From Marinobacter nauticus (lineage in GTDB: Bacteria; Pseudomonadota; Gammaproteobacteria; Enterobacterales; Shewanellaceae), in assembly GCF_019801015.1 (NCBI RefSeq), contig NZ_JAHVJZ010000003.1:310001-374000 (forward strand): a stretch of 64,000 nt of DNA. The letters run 5' to 3'. This document shows positions 47,579-58,651 of the stretch, one piece after another (within the stretch, counting starts at the first letter, position 1; every line of letters starts with the position of its first letter). A program made the translations under genes and the position numbers. The notes under the pieces are model-generated. The model saw only the letters and a program-made list of their open reading frames with translations. It had not been told where the DNA came from and made no database searches.

Positions 47579-48610
47579 CTAGTCCGACGAACGGGCGATC
47601 CACCCCAATGCGGTCATCACCCAGGCACCGAAAGCCAGGTATCCGGTCGCAGCCAGCATCTGCGCAATGCGCAATATCAGCTTCTCTCCCGCATCCCCGC
47701 CGCCGGAAAATGTGGTGGAACCGATCAGGATAAGCAGGGTGGTAAATCCGGTGGCCAGTATCTTGCCTTTGGGCGAACTGAACATGCCCAATCCGAACAG
47801 CAGCGCCGTCAGCCACATCAGTGCAGCGAAAAACAGCCACATCGGCACCGCCACCAACAGGTTGTAGAACAGCATCGCTACGGCACCGCCCAGCAAATTA
47901 GCCAGTATCATCCCCATACCGGCCTTACTGCCGGCCTCAAGACCGGGGCTTTGGGACAGAATTGCCACCAACACCAGCACCAACAAGTCGCCGGAGCGAT
48001 CGGTCAGGTAGAAAAACAGCAACAGCGGCAGCACCAACAGGGTGCTGAGCCAGGCGTTGCGATAGGCCACGGCCTCTGAGGGCAACACCGGCGCGGGTTT
48101 GGCCGGCGCCGGGCCGGACGGGATCCAGGCGTAAAACAGCGAACACAGGGTCAGGGCAATGGCCAGCGAGCCCAGAAACCCCAGGGCAAAGTCGATGGCG
48201 ACATTGCGGTCCATCAAGCCCAGTGCCGGAAACATCAGGATGGCGATCAGCAGCATCACCACAATCAGCGGATTGAGTCCCCGTTCGGCCCGGTAAAAGG
48301 TGAGAAACAGCAGCAACGTCTGCAGCGGTACAAACACCAGGGCAAAGGGCAGAATCACCACCAGCCCGATGCCAACCGCAAAGGTTAACCCAACCCCAAT
48401 CAGCAGTTTGGCGTAGGCTCCATGCGGCAAACGCACACCGGGAGGCCCCAGCAGCATGGCGACAAAGATCGGGGTGATCATCGCCAGACTCCATTCGAAA
48501 CTGGCGGCCAGCATCATGGCCGTCGCGACCCCGGCCCCAAACCGGAAGATGGCCCGTTCGCGCCACCCGTTTTCCGTATGGGCCTGCGCACCCTGTACGT
48601 CAGTAGACAT
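47579..48610 (-). CDS. DUF2955/FUSC-like membrane protein
   Basis: A 343-residue polytopic inner-membrane protein with about ten predicted helices, no signal peptide and no soluble domain of note. It resembles DUF2955-type proteins related to the FUSC/AaeB exporters. It overlaps the HlyD gene by 11 bases, so the two are translated together, and an adaptor plus inner-membrane partner is the usual setting for such a pump. Substrate is unknown; aromatic or lipophilic acids would fit the family. Third of a three-gene run with AI-2E and HlyD genes. Confidence 0.65.
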   Translation of the reverse strand: MSTDVQGAQAHTENGWRERAIFRFGAGVATAMMLAASFEWSLAMITPIFVAMLLGPPGVRLPHGAYAKLLIGVGLTFAVGIGLVVILPFALVFVPLQTLLLFLTFYRAERGLNPLIVVMLLIAILMFPALGLMDRNVAIDFALGFLGSLAIALTLCSLFYAWIPSGPAPAKPAPVLPSEAVAYRNAWLSTLLVLPLLLFFYLTDRSGDLLVLVLVAILSQSPGLEAGSKAGMGMILANLLGGAVAMLFYNLLVAVPMWLFFAALMWLTALLFGLGMFSSPKGKILATGFTTLLILIGSTTFSGGGDAGEKLILRIAQMLAATGYLAFGAWVMTALGWIARSSD

Positions 48611-49730
48611 AGCTGATCAGGCTCAGCAGCCGTATCCAGGCCTTACCGACCCAATAAAGAAACCCGGCGGACTCGGTGTAGACGATCACATCCGCTTGCC
48701 CCCCTTCCCGGCGGAATCCCTTGCTGGCTTCATCAGTAAAGCGGATCAGTACCGGAAAACGCTCCGGATCACGCAGCCAACCCGTGGTGGTCACCGGATC
48801 CGGCAGGGCACCAACGCTGCCGCTGCTTTCAAACTGCACGCCATAACTGACCGACACCACTTCGCCTTTGATCACCCGGCCCGGTGCCGCGTCCAGCACC
48901 ATCTCGACTTCGTTGCCGGGTGCAATGTGCTCCAGATTGTTTTCCCGCAGATAGGCCTCGACCCACACATCCCGGGTGGAGATAAAGGTCATCAACGGTT
49001 GGCCCGGATTGGCGTAGTAACCCACGTCATAACGCAGATTGGATACCAGCCCCAACCGGGGCGCCTTGATGACGGTGTTTTCCAGGTCCAGACGGGCCTG
49101 CCCCAACGCGGTCAGGGCGCGCTGCAGCTTGGGGTTACGCTCATCATCAATCCCTGCCTGCTGCTTGGCCACTTCCAGATCCGCCTTGGCTTTGTCGACC
49201 CCCGCCTCGGCGTTATCCAGCTGGGCACGGGCCTTATCCACGTCGGTCTGCGACACGTAGCCCTCTTCGGCCACCGCCAGAATCCGCGCCGTATCGGCCC
49301 GGATGTTGTTCAGATTGGTCACCGCCTCAATCAGTCGGGCCTGCGCCGATGCCACGTTGGCGGTGCCCGCCCCCACTTCCTGACCGGCCAGCGCCAGCTC
49401 CGCCTCCGCTTTGCGGACCGCGAGCTCATAGGTTTCCTGTTCAATGCGGAGCAGCACATCACCCTGCTCCACCACCTGATTGTTGACCACCATCACCTGA
49501 TCAATGCGCCCCGCGACCTGACTGGCCAGCGGCAACACATAGGCCCGGACCCGGGCATTGTCGGTATTGGGGGTGTAGCGCTCAGCGCCGAGATACCAGG
49601 CGAAGATCAGCAGACAGACCAGCAGTAGGCTTAAGGACGTATTACGCACCAGACGCCCGGGAGCCGGCGCGTCCGCCTCGCGCTTGACGGTGTCCGTTTC
49701 CGCGTTGTCGCCGGTGGTTCGCTCAGTCAT
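48600..49730 (-). CDS. HlyD-family membrane-fusion adaptor
   Basis: A 376-residue periplasmic adaptor. One N-terminal membrane helix (about 36-56) anchors it. Then come a lipoyl/biotinyl half-motif (ARVRAYVLPLASQVAGRI), a long alpha hairpin (about 110-215, coiled-coil with ARAQLDNAEAGVDKAKADL), the second lipoyl half and a beta-barrel. This matches EmrA/AaeA-type adaptors. The ATG at 49730 overlaps the AI-2E gene by 8 bases and gives MTERTTGDNAE. A longer frame upstream is not supported. Works with the DUF2955 protein downstream as a candidate efflux pump. Confidence 0.85.
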   Translation of the reverse strand: MTERTTGDNAETDTVKREADAPAPGRLVRNTSLSLLLVCLLIFAWYLGAERYTPNTDNARVRAYVLPLASQVAGRIDQVMVVNNQVVEQGDVLLRIEQETYELAVRKAEAELALAGQEVGAGTANVASAQARLIEAVTNLNNIRADTARILAVAEEGYVSQTDVDKARAQLDNAEAGVDKAKADLEVAKQQAGIDDERNPKLQRALTALGQARLDLENTVIKAPRLGLVSNLRYDVGYYANPGQPLMTFISTRDVWVEAYLRENNLEHIAPGNEVEMVLDAAPGRVIKGEVVSVSYGVQFESSGSVGALPDPVTTTGWLRDPERFPVLIRFTDEASKGFRREGGQADVIVYTESAGFLYWVGKAWIRLLSLISYVY

Positions 49731-50841
49731 TGGCCGACTCCTGGCTGGCGGGCGGAGTCGATTCATCCGATTCGGCCTGCAACCCTTCTCCGGTCAACCA
49801 GGCCTCCAGCAGGGTGTACCCCAACGCCAGCACTACGGCACCAACGAACAAGCCGATGATGCCGGACAGCATCATGCCACCGATGGCCCCCAGCAAAATA
49901 ACCAGGGTCGGCACTTTCAGCCCTTTGCCGAGCAGAAGCGGTTTCAGCAAGCCATCACTGGCACTGACCAGAATCGACCAGACCGTAAAGAGGATGGCGG
50001 GCATGCCGGAGGACACTGAGAAGACATAGGCAATCACCGGCGCCAAAACCAGAATTGGAGGCAACTGGGCGATGGCCAGAATGAGAATGAGCAACGTCCA
50101 CAACCCGGTAAATGGCACGCCCATCAGCGCCATCCCGATGCCCGCCGCCATGGCCTGAATAAAGGCGACGCCCAGAACGCCCTGGGCCACACTGCGCACA
50201 GTTTTGGCCGCCAGCGTCGGCAGCGGTGATCCCTGATGGCCAGTCAATCTGTCCATCAGCAACTGCACGCCCTTGCCACAGGCCGGGCCTGTCGCCAGGA
50301 ACACGCCACTGATCAGTATCGAGAAGGTGAACATCGCCACGGTGGAGAGGACGCCACCAAAGGTCTGCAATACCGATGTCAGGTGTTGTTTCAGGGATTC
50401 CGCATGAGTGGTGAGGAAACGCTCCAGATTGGCCGAGGCTTGCTGCCAGGCCTCGTAGGCGCGTTCGCCGATCACCGGCCACTCCTGAACCTGTTTATTG
50501 GGTGGCGGCACGACAAAGGCTTCCGCTTCCACCTGCTGCGCCACATCAGTGGCACCACTGATCATGGCGCTGGCGACGATGTAAGTGGGCACCAGCAATA
50601 TGGCGAGTGCCACTAGAGTGATCAGCGTGGCAGACCACTTGGGTTTCCCGCCGAGGCGGGCCGAAAGGCCAAGGTGCAGTGGGTAAAGCGCCACCGCCAG
50701 AATGGCCCCCCATAAAACGGGAATGAAGAAGGGACGAACGATCTGAAAACACCAGATCAGCAGCACCAGAATCAAGCCAAACTTAATCAGTGCCTCAATC
50801 ACCTGGTTTTCGATTTGCCGGTCAACTGGGGAGGGAGTCAT
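49723..50841 (-). CDS. AI-2E transporter family membrane protein (YdiK-like)
   Basis: A 372-residue polytopic protein with about seven or eight membrane helices in the AI-2E/YdiK/PerM pattern: helix pair at 20-60, a periplasmic loop region of about 100 residues, then tight C-terminal hairpins containing the family's conserved GLWTLLILILAIAQLPPI and PLLLGKGLKVPTLVILLGAIGGMM. Family members export diverse compounds. AI-2 itself need not be the substrate. The ATG at 50841 follows a strong GGAGG. It overlaps the HlyD gene by 8 bases, so all three genes form one transcription unit. Confidence 0.8.
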   Translation of the reverse strand: MTPSPVDRQIENQVIEALIKFGLILVLLIWCFQIVRPFFIPVLWGAILAVALYPLHLGLSARLGGKPKWSATLITLVALAILLVPTYIVASAMISGATDVAQQVEAEAFVVPPPNKQVQEWPVIGERAYEAWQQASANLERFLTTHAESLKQHLTSVLQTFGGVLSTVAMFTFSILISGVFLATGPACGKGVQLLMDRLTGHQGSPLPTLAAKTVRSVAQGVLGVAFIQAMAAGIGMALMGVPFTGLWTLLILILAIAQLPPILVLAPVIAYVFSVSSGMPAILFTVWSILVSASDGLLKPLLLGKGLKVPTLVILLGAIGGMMLSGIIGLFVGAVVLALGYTLLEAWLTGEGLQAESDESTPPASQESAND

Positions 50842-50908
50842 GACGCCTCCTAAATGCGCCCTGTATCGACCAGTAACCATAGTTAATTACGGACTTTTTC
50901 GCCGACGC

Positions 50909-50937
50909 AAAAAAACGCCACCGATATCGGTGGCGTT
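50909..50937 (-). terminator. Intrinsic terminator after nlpI
   Basis: A perfect 24-base palindrome (AACGCCACCGAT and its complement) with a run of seven T residues on the minus strand, about 20 bases past the nlpI stop. Confidence 0.9.
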
Positions 50938-50955
50938 CAGATGGGGCTTTAAACC

Positions 50956-51858
50956 TTACTGTGTCTGAGCAGCAGCCTCGGCCTGAATGGCGTCTTCGGC
51001 AATCTCCCGCATCTCAACCAGCGCGTAGCGGTGTTCTACGAATTCGTAGATGTTGGTCGCCAGAGCCAGCTTGTACAGGTTGATCGCTTCCTGGGGGCGT
51101 CCCTCCACGCGGGCCTTTTTGCCCAGGTAGAAGTAGGCTTCACACAGGCGCTCAGCCAGAGCCCGCTGGTTGTCGATGCCGATGCGACTGCTGCTCAGCA
51201 GCGCATTGGGCTCGATGCGACCCAGGAACAGGTCCACCAGGCCGGTAGCCCAGTCATTGTCATCCAGTTGGGTGCGGTTGAAACGCAGACGGGCCTGAGC
51301 CCCTTCCGGATCGGTCTTAAGCTCAGCCAGGTAGAGCCAGATCACCCGGTAGGGGTCACTCTGGTCGTCCAGGAAGAAGGTCTCCAGATCCGACACCGCC
51401 AGTGAGGGCCGGCCGCCGTAGTACAGGGCGATGCCGCGGTTCAGGTAGGCGTAGCTGTAGGCCGGGTCCAGCTCCAGTACCGCATCAAACGCTTCATAGG
51501 CCTGATCGTACTCCTGAGACTGGGTGTAGTAGATCCCCATAAAGTTATAGACATCCGGGATGTCCGGCTTCAGCTGCAACGCCCGGGAGAAGTCGATTCT
51601 GGCGAGCGTACGCAAACCCACGCTGTCATAGCGGATGCCCCGATCGTAGAGGAATCGGGCACGCTGCTCATCGGTCAGGTCGGGGACCAGCAGCAACTCG
51701 GAGAGTTTCGCCAGCGCGATCTCCAGTTGCTGATCCGGCTGCTGCGGCGTCACCAGCGGCAGCGAGGGAGAGCGGGCAGTGTCGGAGCCGGTGGTGGCAC
51801 AACCGCCCAGAGCCAGGCTCAGTGCCGCCGCCATCGGTATCCATCGTTTATACGTCAT
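50956..51858 (-). CDS. nlpI: Lipoprotein NlpI (TPR scaffold)
   Basis: A 300-residue outer-membrane lipoprotein that scaffolds murein hydrolases and proteases such as Prc. The signal peptide ends at the lipobox ALGGC (Cys20). TPR motifs run from about 62 to 190 (RFLYDRGIRYDSVGL, VYNFMGIYYTQ, AYLNRGIALYYGG). In enterics nlpI follows pnp, as here, about 100 bases downstream. A terminator between them suggests it also has its own transcription. Confidence 0.94.
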   Translation of the reverse strand: MTYKRWIPMAAALSLALGGCATTGSDTARSPSLPLVTPQQPDQQLEIALAKLSELLLVPDLTDEQRARFLYDRGIRYDSVGLRTLARIDFSRALQLKPDIPDVYNFMGIYYTQSQEYDQAYEAFDAVLELDPAYSYAYLNRGIALYYGGRPSLAVSDLETFFLDDQSDPYRVIWLYLAELKTDPEGAQARLRFNRTQLDDNDWATGLVDLFLGRIEPNALLSSSRIGIDNQRALAERLCEAYFYLGKKARVEGRPQEAINLYKLALATNIYEFVEHRYALVEMREIAEDAIQAEAAAQTQ

Positions 51859-51914
51859 TGTTCTCGGTTCCTTGCCTGGACCATTCTGCCCCCAGTCTAA
51901 CCCAGAAGGCAGAG

Positions 51915-51943
51915 TAAAAAGGGAGCCATTGGCTCCCTTTTTT
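51915..51943 (-). terminator. Intrinsic terminator after pnp
   Basis: Stem AAAAAGGGAGCC / GGCTCCCTTTTT with a 3- to 4-base loop, T-run on the minus strand, about 20 bases past the pnp stop. Confidence 0.88.
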
Positions 51944-51960
51944 ATCGCAGTGTCTGAAGA

Positions 51961-54057
51961 TTACTCGGCAGCCGGTTTGGCAGCCGCTTCCTTCATGGAC
52001 AGACGGATGCGGCCCTGACGGTCCACTTCGATAACCTTCACGTCCACTTCCTGACCCATCTCCAGGTGGTCAGAGACGTTGTTTACGCGCTCTTCGCAGA
52101 TCTGGGAGATGTGCACCAGGCCATCTTTGCCCGGCAGGATGTTAACGAAGGCACCGAAGTCAACGATGCGAACCACTTTGCCTTTGTAGATGCGACCCTC
52201 TTCCACATCGGAGGTGATCTCTTCGATGCGGCGGATCGCTTCGGCAGCAGCAGCGCCGTCGGTGGAAGCCACCTTAACGGTACCGTCATCTTCGATCTCG
52301 ATGGTGGTGCCGGTCTCTTCGGTCAGCGCACGGATGGTAGCGCCACCTTTACCGATAACCTCACGGATCTTGTCCGGGTGGATCTTGATGGTGGTGATGC
52401 GCGGAGCGTGCATGGACAGCTCAGAACGCGGCGCCGGCAGCGCTTCGTCCATTACACCCAGGATGTGAACACGGGCTTCGTTGGCCTGCTTCAGAGCGAT
52501 CTGCATGATCTCCTGAGTGATGCCTTCGATCTTGATGTCCATCTGCAGCGCGGTCACACCTTCGCGGGTACCGGCCACTTTGAAGTCCATATCGCCCAGG
52601 TGGTCTTCGTCACCCAGAATGTCGGACAGAACCACAAAGTTCTCGCCCTCTTTCACCAGACCCATGGCGATACCGGCTACGGAAGCCTTAATCGGCACAC
52701 CGGCGTCCATCAGGGCCAGAGAGGTACCACACACGGAAGCCATGGAGGAGGAACCGTTGGACTCGGTGATCTCGGAAACCACACGTACGGTGTACGGGAA
52801 CTCTTCCGCAGTCGGCATTACGGCCTGCACGCCACGCTTAGCCAGCTTACCGTGGCCGATTTCACGACGCTTCGGAGAACCGATAAAGCCGGTTTCACCC
52901 ACACAGTAGGGAGGGAAGTTGTAGTGCAGCATAAAGCGGTCGGTACGCTCGCCGATCAGCTCGTCGATGATCTGACCGTCGCGCTCGGTACCCAGGGTGG
53001 CCGCAACCAGCGCCTGAGTTTCACCACGGGTGAACAGAGCGGAACCGTGGGTGCGCGGCAGAACGCCCGGCAGTACGGACAGGGCGCGAATCATCTTGGT
53101 GTCACGGCCGTCGATGCGCGGCTCACCAGCGATGATGCGGCTACGTACTACGGACTTCTCCAGGCTGCCCAGCAGGTTGGACAGTTCCTGTTGGTCCTGC
53201 TCCGGGTTCTCAGCCAGGATCGCTTCTTTGGCTTGTGCTTTCACCGCGTTAACGGCTTCCAGACGGGCCACTTTCTCGGTGATGCGGTAAGCATCGCCCA
53301 GACCAGCCTGAGCCAGCTCGGCCACTTTAGCAGCCAGAGTTTCGTTCTTAACCGGAGCGGTCCAGTCCCAGACGGGCTTACCGGCTTCGGCTTTCAGTTC
53401 GTTGATGGCCTGAATCACAGTCTGTTGTGCCTGGTGACCGAACATTACGGCGCCCAGCATCACTTCTTCAGACAGCACTTCGGCTTCGGACTCCACCATC
53501 AGTACGGCGCTTTCGGTACCGGCGACAACCAGGTCCAGCTGGGAGGTTTTCAGTTCCTCAACGGACGGGTTCAGCAGGTACTCGCCGTCACGGTAACCAA
53601 CGCGGGCACAGCCGATCGGACCGTTGAACGGGATGCCGGACAGGGCCAGAGCAGCGGAAGTACCGATCATCGCAACCACGTCCGGAGACACGGCCGGCTC
53701 AACGGAAACGACAGTGGCGATCACCTGGACTTCGTTCATGAAGCCTTTCGGGAACAGCGGACGGATCGGACGGTCGATCAGACGCGCCGTCAGGGTCTCC
53801 CCTTCGCTCGGACGACCTTCACGTTTGAAGAAACCACCCGGGATCTTACCGGCTGCATAGGTTTTTTCCTGGTAGTTCACAGTCAGGGGGAAGAAGTCCT
53901 GACCCGGCTGAACGTTTTTCTTACCAACCACGCTCACCAGAACGGTGGTGTCGCCCATGCTGGCGAGAACGGCAGCATCGGCTTGACGGGCGATGACGCC
54001 GGTTTCCAGGGTGACCGTATGCTGGCCGTAAGGGAAGCTCTTAATGACGGGATTCAC
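51961..54057 (-). CDS. pnp: Polyribonucleotide nucleotidyltransferase (PNPase)
   Basis: A 3'-5' phosphorolytic exoribonuclease of the RNA degradosome. The 698-residue protein has two RNase PH domains, the characteristic [15 protein letters not shown] segment ([29 protein letters not shown]), a KH domain (about 552-615; [15 protein letters not shown]) and an S1 domain (about 622-690). Catalytic D-box residues around [16 protein letters not shown] are intact. It follows rpsO as in most Proteobacteria. Its transcript in enterics is cleaved by RNase III in the leader; I did not find such a site with confidence here. Confidence 0.97.
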   Translation of the reverse strand: MNPVIKSFPYGQHTVTLETGVIARQADAAVLASMGDTTVLVSVVGKKNVQPGQDFFPLTVNYQEKTYAAGKIPGGFFKREGRPSEGETLTARLIDRPIRPLFPKGFMNEVQVIATVVSVEPAVSPDVVAMIGTSAALALSGIPFNGPIGCARVGYRDGEYLLNPSVEELKTSQLDLVVAGTESAVLMVESEAEVLSEEVMLGAVMFGHQAQQTVIQAINELKAEAGKPVWDWTAPVKNETLAAKVAELAQAGLGDAYRITEKVARLEAVNAVKAQAKEAILAENPEQDQQELSNLLGSLEKSVVRSRIIAGEPRIDGRDTKMIRALSVLPGVLPRTHGSALFTRGETQALVAATLGTERDGQIIDELIGERTDRFMLHYNFPPYCVGETGFIGSPKRREIGHGKLAKRGVQAVMPTAEEFPYTVRVVSEITESNGSSSMASVCGTSLALMDAGVPIKASVAGIAMGLVKEGENFVVLSDILGDEDHLGDMDFKVAGTREGVTALQMDIKIEGITQEIMQIALKQANEARVHILGVMDEALPAPRSELSMHAPRITTIKIHPDKIREVIGKGGATIRALTEETGTTIEIEDDGTVKVASTDGAAAAEAIRRIEEITSDVEEGRIYKGKVVRIVDFGAFVNILPGKDGLVHISQICEERVNNVSDHLEMGQEVDVKVIEVDRQGRIRLSMKEAAAKPAAE

Positions 54058-54169
54058 TGGCGATTCCTTAATGCGTTTTTTACCTTGAAATTCGCCCGTT
54101 AGTATACTTCAAACGCCGCCGAAAGATAGGCGAGTTTTCCCCCCTGCCCCACCCCTGAATGGCAGGCAA

Positions 54170-54198
54170 AAGAAAAGGGCGCCCGGAGGCGCCCTTTT
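54170..54198 (-). terminator. Terminator between rpsO and pnp
   Basis: An 11-bp stem (54173-54183 with 54188-54198) with U-rich sequence on the minus strand, 18 bases past the rpsO stop. A partial terminator lies at the same position in E. coli. Confidence 0.8.
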
Positions 54199-54215
54199 CC
54201 CAAACTTGGCTCGAC

Positions 54216-54485
54216 TTAGCGACGCAGACCCAGCTTGGCGATCAGCTCTTTGTAACGAGCAGAATCTTTGCGGTTCAGGTAGTCCAGCATGTTACGACGC
54301 TGGGCAACCATACGCAGCAGACCGCGACGGCTGTGGTGGTCGTGGATGTGCTGCTTGAAGTGGCCTTGCAGGTGGTTGATCTGGGCGGTCAGCAGGGCAA
54401 CTTGAACTTCCGGGGAACCGGTGTCGTTTTCGCCGCGGCCGAATTCAGCCAGGATCTGAGCTTTAGCTTCTGCGCTTAGTGACAT
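54216..54485 (-). CDS. rpsO: 30S ribosomal protein S15
   Basis: Binds 16S rRNA early in small-subunit assembly. The 89-residue protein ([15 protein letters not shown]...) matches E. coli S15 in length and sequence, including [15 protein letters not shown]. The ATG at 54485 is chosen over one two codons upstream because GGAG is 8 bases before it. It has its own promoter within the end of truB. E. coli S15 represses its own translation through a leader pseudoknot; I did not resolve one here. Confidence 0.97.
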   Translation of the reverse strand: MSLSAEAKAQILAEFGRGENDTGSPEVQVALLTAQINHLQGHFKQHIHDHHSRRGLLRMVAQRRNMLDYLNRKDSARYKELIAKLGLRR

Positions 54486-54551
54486 AGTCATCTCTCCAAA
54501 AATAAGGTTAAAGCACTCCGGCCGATCACTAACTCAGCACGGAGGCGGGGG

Positions 54552-54580
54552 ATTGTAGCGGGTTCCTTGACCCGGCTCAA
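54552..54580 (-). promoter_or_regulatory. rpsO promoter
   Basis: Minus-strand TTGAGC (54580-54575), a 17-base spacer and TACAAT (54557-54552). The -35 overlaps the last bases of truB, giving an internal promoter for rpsO-pnp, as in E. coli. Confidence 0.65.
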
Positions 54581-55521
54581 CCCTGATGCAGATTGATCAG
54601 GCGCTTTGGTGCCACCAGACCATCTTCATTAATCACACCAAGGCCAATAAAGGCACGCTGGTCGCCTACGGTCAGGCGTACGGAGCCTTCCTCGGGCACG
54701 CCGGGGATCTGCACCGGCTGACCCTGCAGCAGGTAGCTGGCCACCAGCTCATTCATGTTCACCTCGGGCAGGGTTGCCACAGCGGTGTCCATCGGCAGCA
54801 GCAGCGGGTCGAGCAACTCCTTCGGCTTGCGGTCCTGATCCATCGCCTGGTCCAGCAGGTTCTGGATCTGCTCCAGCGTCACCATTCGGGCGTACGGGTA
54901 ACCGGCCACCTGAGTGCGACGCAGGAAGGTCACGTGGGCACCGCAGCCCAATACCTCACCCAGATCATCGACGATGGTGCGGATGTAGGTGCCTTTGGAG
55001 CAGTGCACATCCAGCTCCACCTCGTCACCGTCAAAGCGGTTCAGCACCAGCTCATAGACGGTAATCGGGCGCGCTTCGCGGGGCACTTCGATGCCTTCAC
55101 GGGCGTACTTGTACAGCGGCTGACCCTGGTATTTCAGCGCGGAATACATGGACGGCACCTGCATGGTGTCGCCACGGAATCCTTCCAGCGCATCATTGAG
55201 TTGATCCAGGGTGACGTTAACCGGGCGCTCAGAGACCACTTCACCATCCGCATCGGAGGTGGTGGTGCGCTGGCCCAGTTTGGCCACTACGGTGTAACGC
55301 TTGTCCGCATCGAGCAGGAACTGGGAGAACTTAGTGGCTTCCCCCAGGCAGATCGGCAGCATGCCGGTGGCCAGCGGGTCAAGTGCCCCGGTGTGGCCAG
55401 CTTTGGCTGCGTTGTAGATCCGCTTTACTCGCTGCAGCGCATCGTTGGAGCTGATGCCTGCCGGCTTATCCAGCAGCAGAACGCCATCTACCGGACGGCC
55501 ACGGGAACGACGGCGAGTCAT
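54577..55521 (-). CDS. truB: tRNA pseudouridine(55) synthase
   Basis: Makes the universal pseudouridine at position 55 of tRNA. The 314-residue protein has the catalytic D48 in [14 protein letters not shown], the following KRIYNA block and the C-terminal PUA-like domain (about 250-310). Its ATG overlaps the rbfA stop by one base (TAATG), so the two are coupled. Part of the nusA operon. Confidence 0.96.
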   Translation of the reverse strand: MTRRRSRGRPVDGVLLLDKPAGISSNDALQRVKRIYNAAKAGHTGALDPLATGMLPICLGEATKFSQFLLDADKRYTVVAKLGQRTTTSDADGEVVSERPVNVTLDQLNDALEGFRGDTMQVPSMYSALKYQGQPLYKYAREGIEVPREARPITVYELVLNRFDGDEVELDVHCSKGTYIRTIVDDLGEVLGCGAHVTFLRRTQVAGYPYARMVTLEQIQNLLDQAMDQDRKPKELLDPLLLPMDTAVATLPEVNMNELVASYLLQGQPVQIPGVPEEGSVRLTVGDQRAFIGLGVINEDGLVAPKRLINLHQG

Positions 55522-55925
55522 TACTGCTGCTCCTCGTCTTCGTCACGACCAAACTTGTCCGCCTTCGCTTCATCATCGCTGCGGGCCTGGCTCACCAGGC
55601 TGGCCATGCGAATCCCCTCTACCAGCGACTTATCGTAGGTAAAGCGCAGCTCAGGCATCACGCGCATTTTCACGCGGGAGGCCACCAGCATGCGGATCTG
55701 CGGAGTCAGCTCAAGCAGGGCGTCCATCTGACGCTTAACGTCTTCCGGCGTGTCATCCAGAAAGGTCACAAACACTTTGGCGTATCCCATATCGCGGGAC
55801 ACTTCCACTTCATTTACCGTCACCATGCCCAGACGTGCATCGCGGATTTCGCGCTGCATGATCATGGCCAGTTCACGTTGAAGTTGCTGGCCGACACGGC
55901 GGGTACGACTGAATTCTTTTGCCAT
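55521..55925 (-). CDS. rbfA: Ribosome-binding factor A
   Basis: Cold-shock factor needed for 16S rRNA 5'-end maturation. The 134-residue KH-fold protein matches the family: [21 protein letters not shown] at the start, then [18 protein letters not shown] and [21 protein letters not shown]. The ATG at 55925 is preferred by homology; an open frame to 55967 adds unrelated residues. The acidic tail ([18 protein letters not shown]) is longer than in some relatives. Between infB (43 bases upstream) and truB. Confidence 0.95.
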   Translation of the reverse strand: MAKEFSRTRRVGQQLQRELAMIMQREIRDARLGMVTVNEVEVSRDMGYAKVFVTFLDDTPEDVKRQMDALLELTPQIRMLVASRVKMRVMPELRFTYDKSLVEGIRMASLVSQARSDDEAKADKFGRDEDEEQQ

Positions 55926-55968
55926 AATCTTCCACCAAAAAGAGGGGCCGTAGCCCCCCTTATCCACC

Positions 55969-58626
55969 TTACAGGGTGCGTTTCACTTCGACGGTTTCGA
56001 ACACTTCGATCTGGTCGCCTACGCGAACGTCGTTGTAGTTCTTCACGCCGATACCACACTCCATACCGGCACGTACGTCCTGAACGTCGTCCTTGAAGCG
56101 ACGGAGGGACTCCAGTTCGCCTTCGTAGATAACCACGTTCTCGCGCAGTACACGGATGGGGGCGTTACGCTTAACCACACCTTCGGTAACCATACAGCCC
56201 GCGACCGCGCCAATCTTCGGAGATTTGAACACGTCACGCACTTCGGCCAGACCGATGATCTCCTGCTTGAACTCAGGCGCCAGCATACCGCTCATCGCCT
56301 GCTTCACTTCGTCGATCAAATCATAGATCACGCTGTAGTAGCGCAGGTCCAGGTTCTCGTTGTCCACGGTCTTACGAGCCACGGAGTCCGCACGAACGTT
56401 GAAGCCCACGATGATGGCGTTGGAAGCCGCAGCCAGAGAGGCGTCGGTTTCGGTAATACCACCCACGCCACGGCCGATGATGTTCACCTTCACTTCTTCG
56501 GTGGACAGCTTCAGCAGGGACTCGGCAATCGCTTCCAGAGAACCCTGTACGTCGGCTTTCAGTACCACGTTCAGTTCGGACACATCGCCTTCGGTCATGT
56601 TGGTGAACATGTTCTCCAGCTTGGCCTTCTGCTGACGCGCCAGCTTCACTTCGCGGAACTTGCCCTGACGGTGCAGTGCCACTTCACGGGCTTTCTTCTC
56701 GTCACGAACCACAGTGGCTTCGTCACCGGCTGCCGGTACACCGGACAGACCCAGAATCTCAACCGGGATGGACGGACCCGCTTCTTCGATGGACTTACCG
56801 TTCTCGTCGCGCATGGCACGAACGCGGCCGTATTCCAGACCACACAGAACGATGTCGCCCTGACGCAGGGTACCTTCCTGAACCAGCACGGACGCTACCG
56901 GGCCGCGGCCCTTATCCAGACGGGATTCAATCACTACGCCACGGGCCATGCCCTCTTTACGCGCAGTCAGCTCCAGTACTTCGGATTGCAGCAGGATGCC
57001 TTCCAGCAGTTCGTCGATGCCCATACCAGATTTGGCAGACACATGAACGAACATGTGGTCACCGCCCCAGTCTTCCGGGATCACTTCGTGCTGAGCCAGT
57101 TCGTTCTTAACACGATCCGGATCGGCGGCTTCTTTATCCATCTTGTTCACAGCAATCACCAGCGGTACGCCCGCGGCTTTAGCATGCTGAATCGCTTCGA
57201 TGGTCTGCGGCATTACGCCGTCATCGGCAGCCACCACCAGTACCACGATATCGGTGGCCTTGGCACCACGGGCACGCATGCTGGTAAACGCAGCGTGGCC
57301 AGGGGTATCCAGGAAGGTGATCATGCCGTTGCCGGTTTCAACGTGGTATGCACCGATGTGCTGGGTAATACCACCGGCTTCGCCAGCGGCAACCTTGGCA
57401 CGACGGATGTAATCCAGCAGAGAGGTCTTACCGTGGTCAACGTGGCCCATGATGGTCACAACCGGCGCACGGTCAACGGTATCCGCTTCGGTGTCGCGAT
57501 CCGCCATCAGCGCATCTTCGAGTTCGTTCTCGTTGCGCAGTACCACTTTGTGACCCATCTCTTCGGCCACCAGCTGAGCGGTTTCCTGATCGATCACCTG
57601 GTTGATGGTCACCATGGTGCCCATCTTCATCATGGTCTTGATCACTTCAGTGGCTTTAACGGCCATCTTGTTGGCCAGTTCAGACACAGTGATGGTCTCA
57701 CCGATGACAACGTCACGAACCACTTTGTCAGCCGGCTTCTGGAAGCCATGCTGCAGAGAGGACGGGGCTTTTACGCCACGCTTGCCACGACGACGGTCGT
57801 TACGGCCTGCGCCACGCTCTTTGTCGCCGCCGGCTTTCTTCTTACGACGCGGACCAGCGCGCTCGGCACGAGCGTCCTGCTGATCTTCAGCCGCACGAGC
57901 CGCGGCAGAGGTGGTCACGTGGTAATCCGCGCTTTCCATCTCTTTACGTTTGGCTTCTTCTTCGGCCCAGCGCTGGGCGTTTTCTTCCGCCAGACGTTTG
58001 GCTTCTTCAGCCTTTTCACGGGCCGCCTCTTCAGCCTTACGTGCTGCTTCGGCTTCTTGGGCTTTTAACAATGCTTCTGCCTCTTTCTTGGCTTGCTCTT
58101 CCGCGGCCTGAGCGGCCGGGTCGGCTTTGGCCTCTTCAGCCTGACGCTTCGCTTCCGCTTCGCGTTTGGCTTTGTCGGCCGCTTCACGCTTGGCCTTCTC
58201 ATCGGCTTCGCGCTTGGCTTGTTGTTCCGCTTCGCGCTTGGCTTTTGCTTCGGCCTCGCGCTGAGCTTGTTCTTCGGCTTCACGCTTGGCCTGTTCTTCG
58301 GCCTCGCGCTGCACCTGCTCTTCGTCCAGCGCACTGCGCTTGACGTAGGTGCGCTTCTTGCGCACCTCTACCTGTACGGACTTACTCTTACCACCGCTGC
58401 CTGCCACGCTCAGGGTAGAGCGGGTCTTACGCTGCAAGGTCATACGAGTGGGCTCGGATTTGCCGCCGTGCTGCTCAGAGAGGTGAGTCAGCAGCTTTTG
58501 CTTCTCCTCCTCGCTCACCGCATCGCCAGCTTTTTTGTCGATCCCGGCTTCGGCAAACTGGGCCAGAAGGCGATCGACCGGCTTGCCAACTTCGGCTGCC
58601 AGCGCTTCTAACGTTTTCGCTGTCAT
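55969..58626 (-). CDS. infB: Translation initiation factor IF-2
   Basis: GTPase that brings initiator tRNA to the 30S subunit. The 885-residue protein has an N-terminal domain with [21 protein letters not shown], then a long charged Ala/Glu/Lys/Arg repeat region (about 105-230, heptad-like KREAEEQA units). The G domain begins at G394 with GHVDHGKT, followed by DTPGHAAF and NKMD, then domains II-IV and the C-terminal fMet-tRNA-binding barrel. Shorter IF2-beta starts, known in E. coli, are possible but I could not identify them firmly. Preceded 25 bases upstream by nusA. Confidence 0.97.
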   Translation of the reverse strand: MTAKTLEALAAEVGKPVDRLLAQFAEAGIDKKAGDAVSEEEKQKLLTHLSEQHGGKSEPTRMTLQRKTRSTLSVAGSGGKSKSVQVEVRKKRTYVKRSALDEEQVQREAEEQAKREAEEQAQREAEAKAKREAEQQAKREADEKAKREAADKAKREAEAKRQAEEAKADPAAQAAEEQAKKEAEALLKAQEAEAARKAEEAAREKAEEAKRLAEENAQRWAEEEAKRKEMESADYHVTTSAAARAAEDQQDARAERAGPRRKKKAGGDKERGAGRNDRRRGKRGVKAPSSLQHGFQKPADKVVRDVVIGETITVSELANKMAVKATEVIKTMMKMGTMVTINQVIDQETAQLVAEEMGHKVVLRNENELEDALMADRDTEADTVDRAPVVTIMGHVDHGKTSLLDYIRRAKVAAGEAGGITQHIGAYHVETGNGMITFLDTPGHAAFTSMRARGAKATDIVVLVVAADDGVMPQTIEAIQHAKAAGVPLVIAVNKMDKEAADPDRVKNELAQHEVIPEDWGGDHMFVHVSAKSGMGIDELLEGILLQSEVLELTARKEGMARGVVIESRLDKGRGPVASVLVQEGTLRQGDIVLCGLEYGRVRAMRDENGKSIEEAGPSIPVEILGLSGVPAAGDEATVVRDEKKAREVALHRQGKFREVKLARQQKAKLENMFTNMTEGDVSELNVVLKADVQGSLEAIAESLLKLSTEEVKVNIIGRGVGGITETDASLAAASNAIIVGFNVRADSVARKTVDNENLDLRYYSVIYDLIDEVKQAMSGMLAPEFKQEIIGLAEVRDVFKSPKIGAVAGCMVTEGVVKRNAPIRVLRENVVIYEGELESLRRFKDDVQDVRAGMECGIGVKNYNDVRVGDQIEVFETVEVKRTL

Positions 58627-58651
58627 TATTACTATTCCTCCGTTGGACGAA

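Noticed and set aside
52066..54102. A 678-codon frame antisense to pnp
   Set aside because: Complement of the well-conserved pnp codons; no domain, and no plausible ribosome site.
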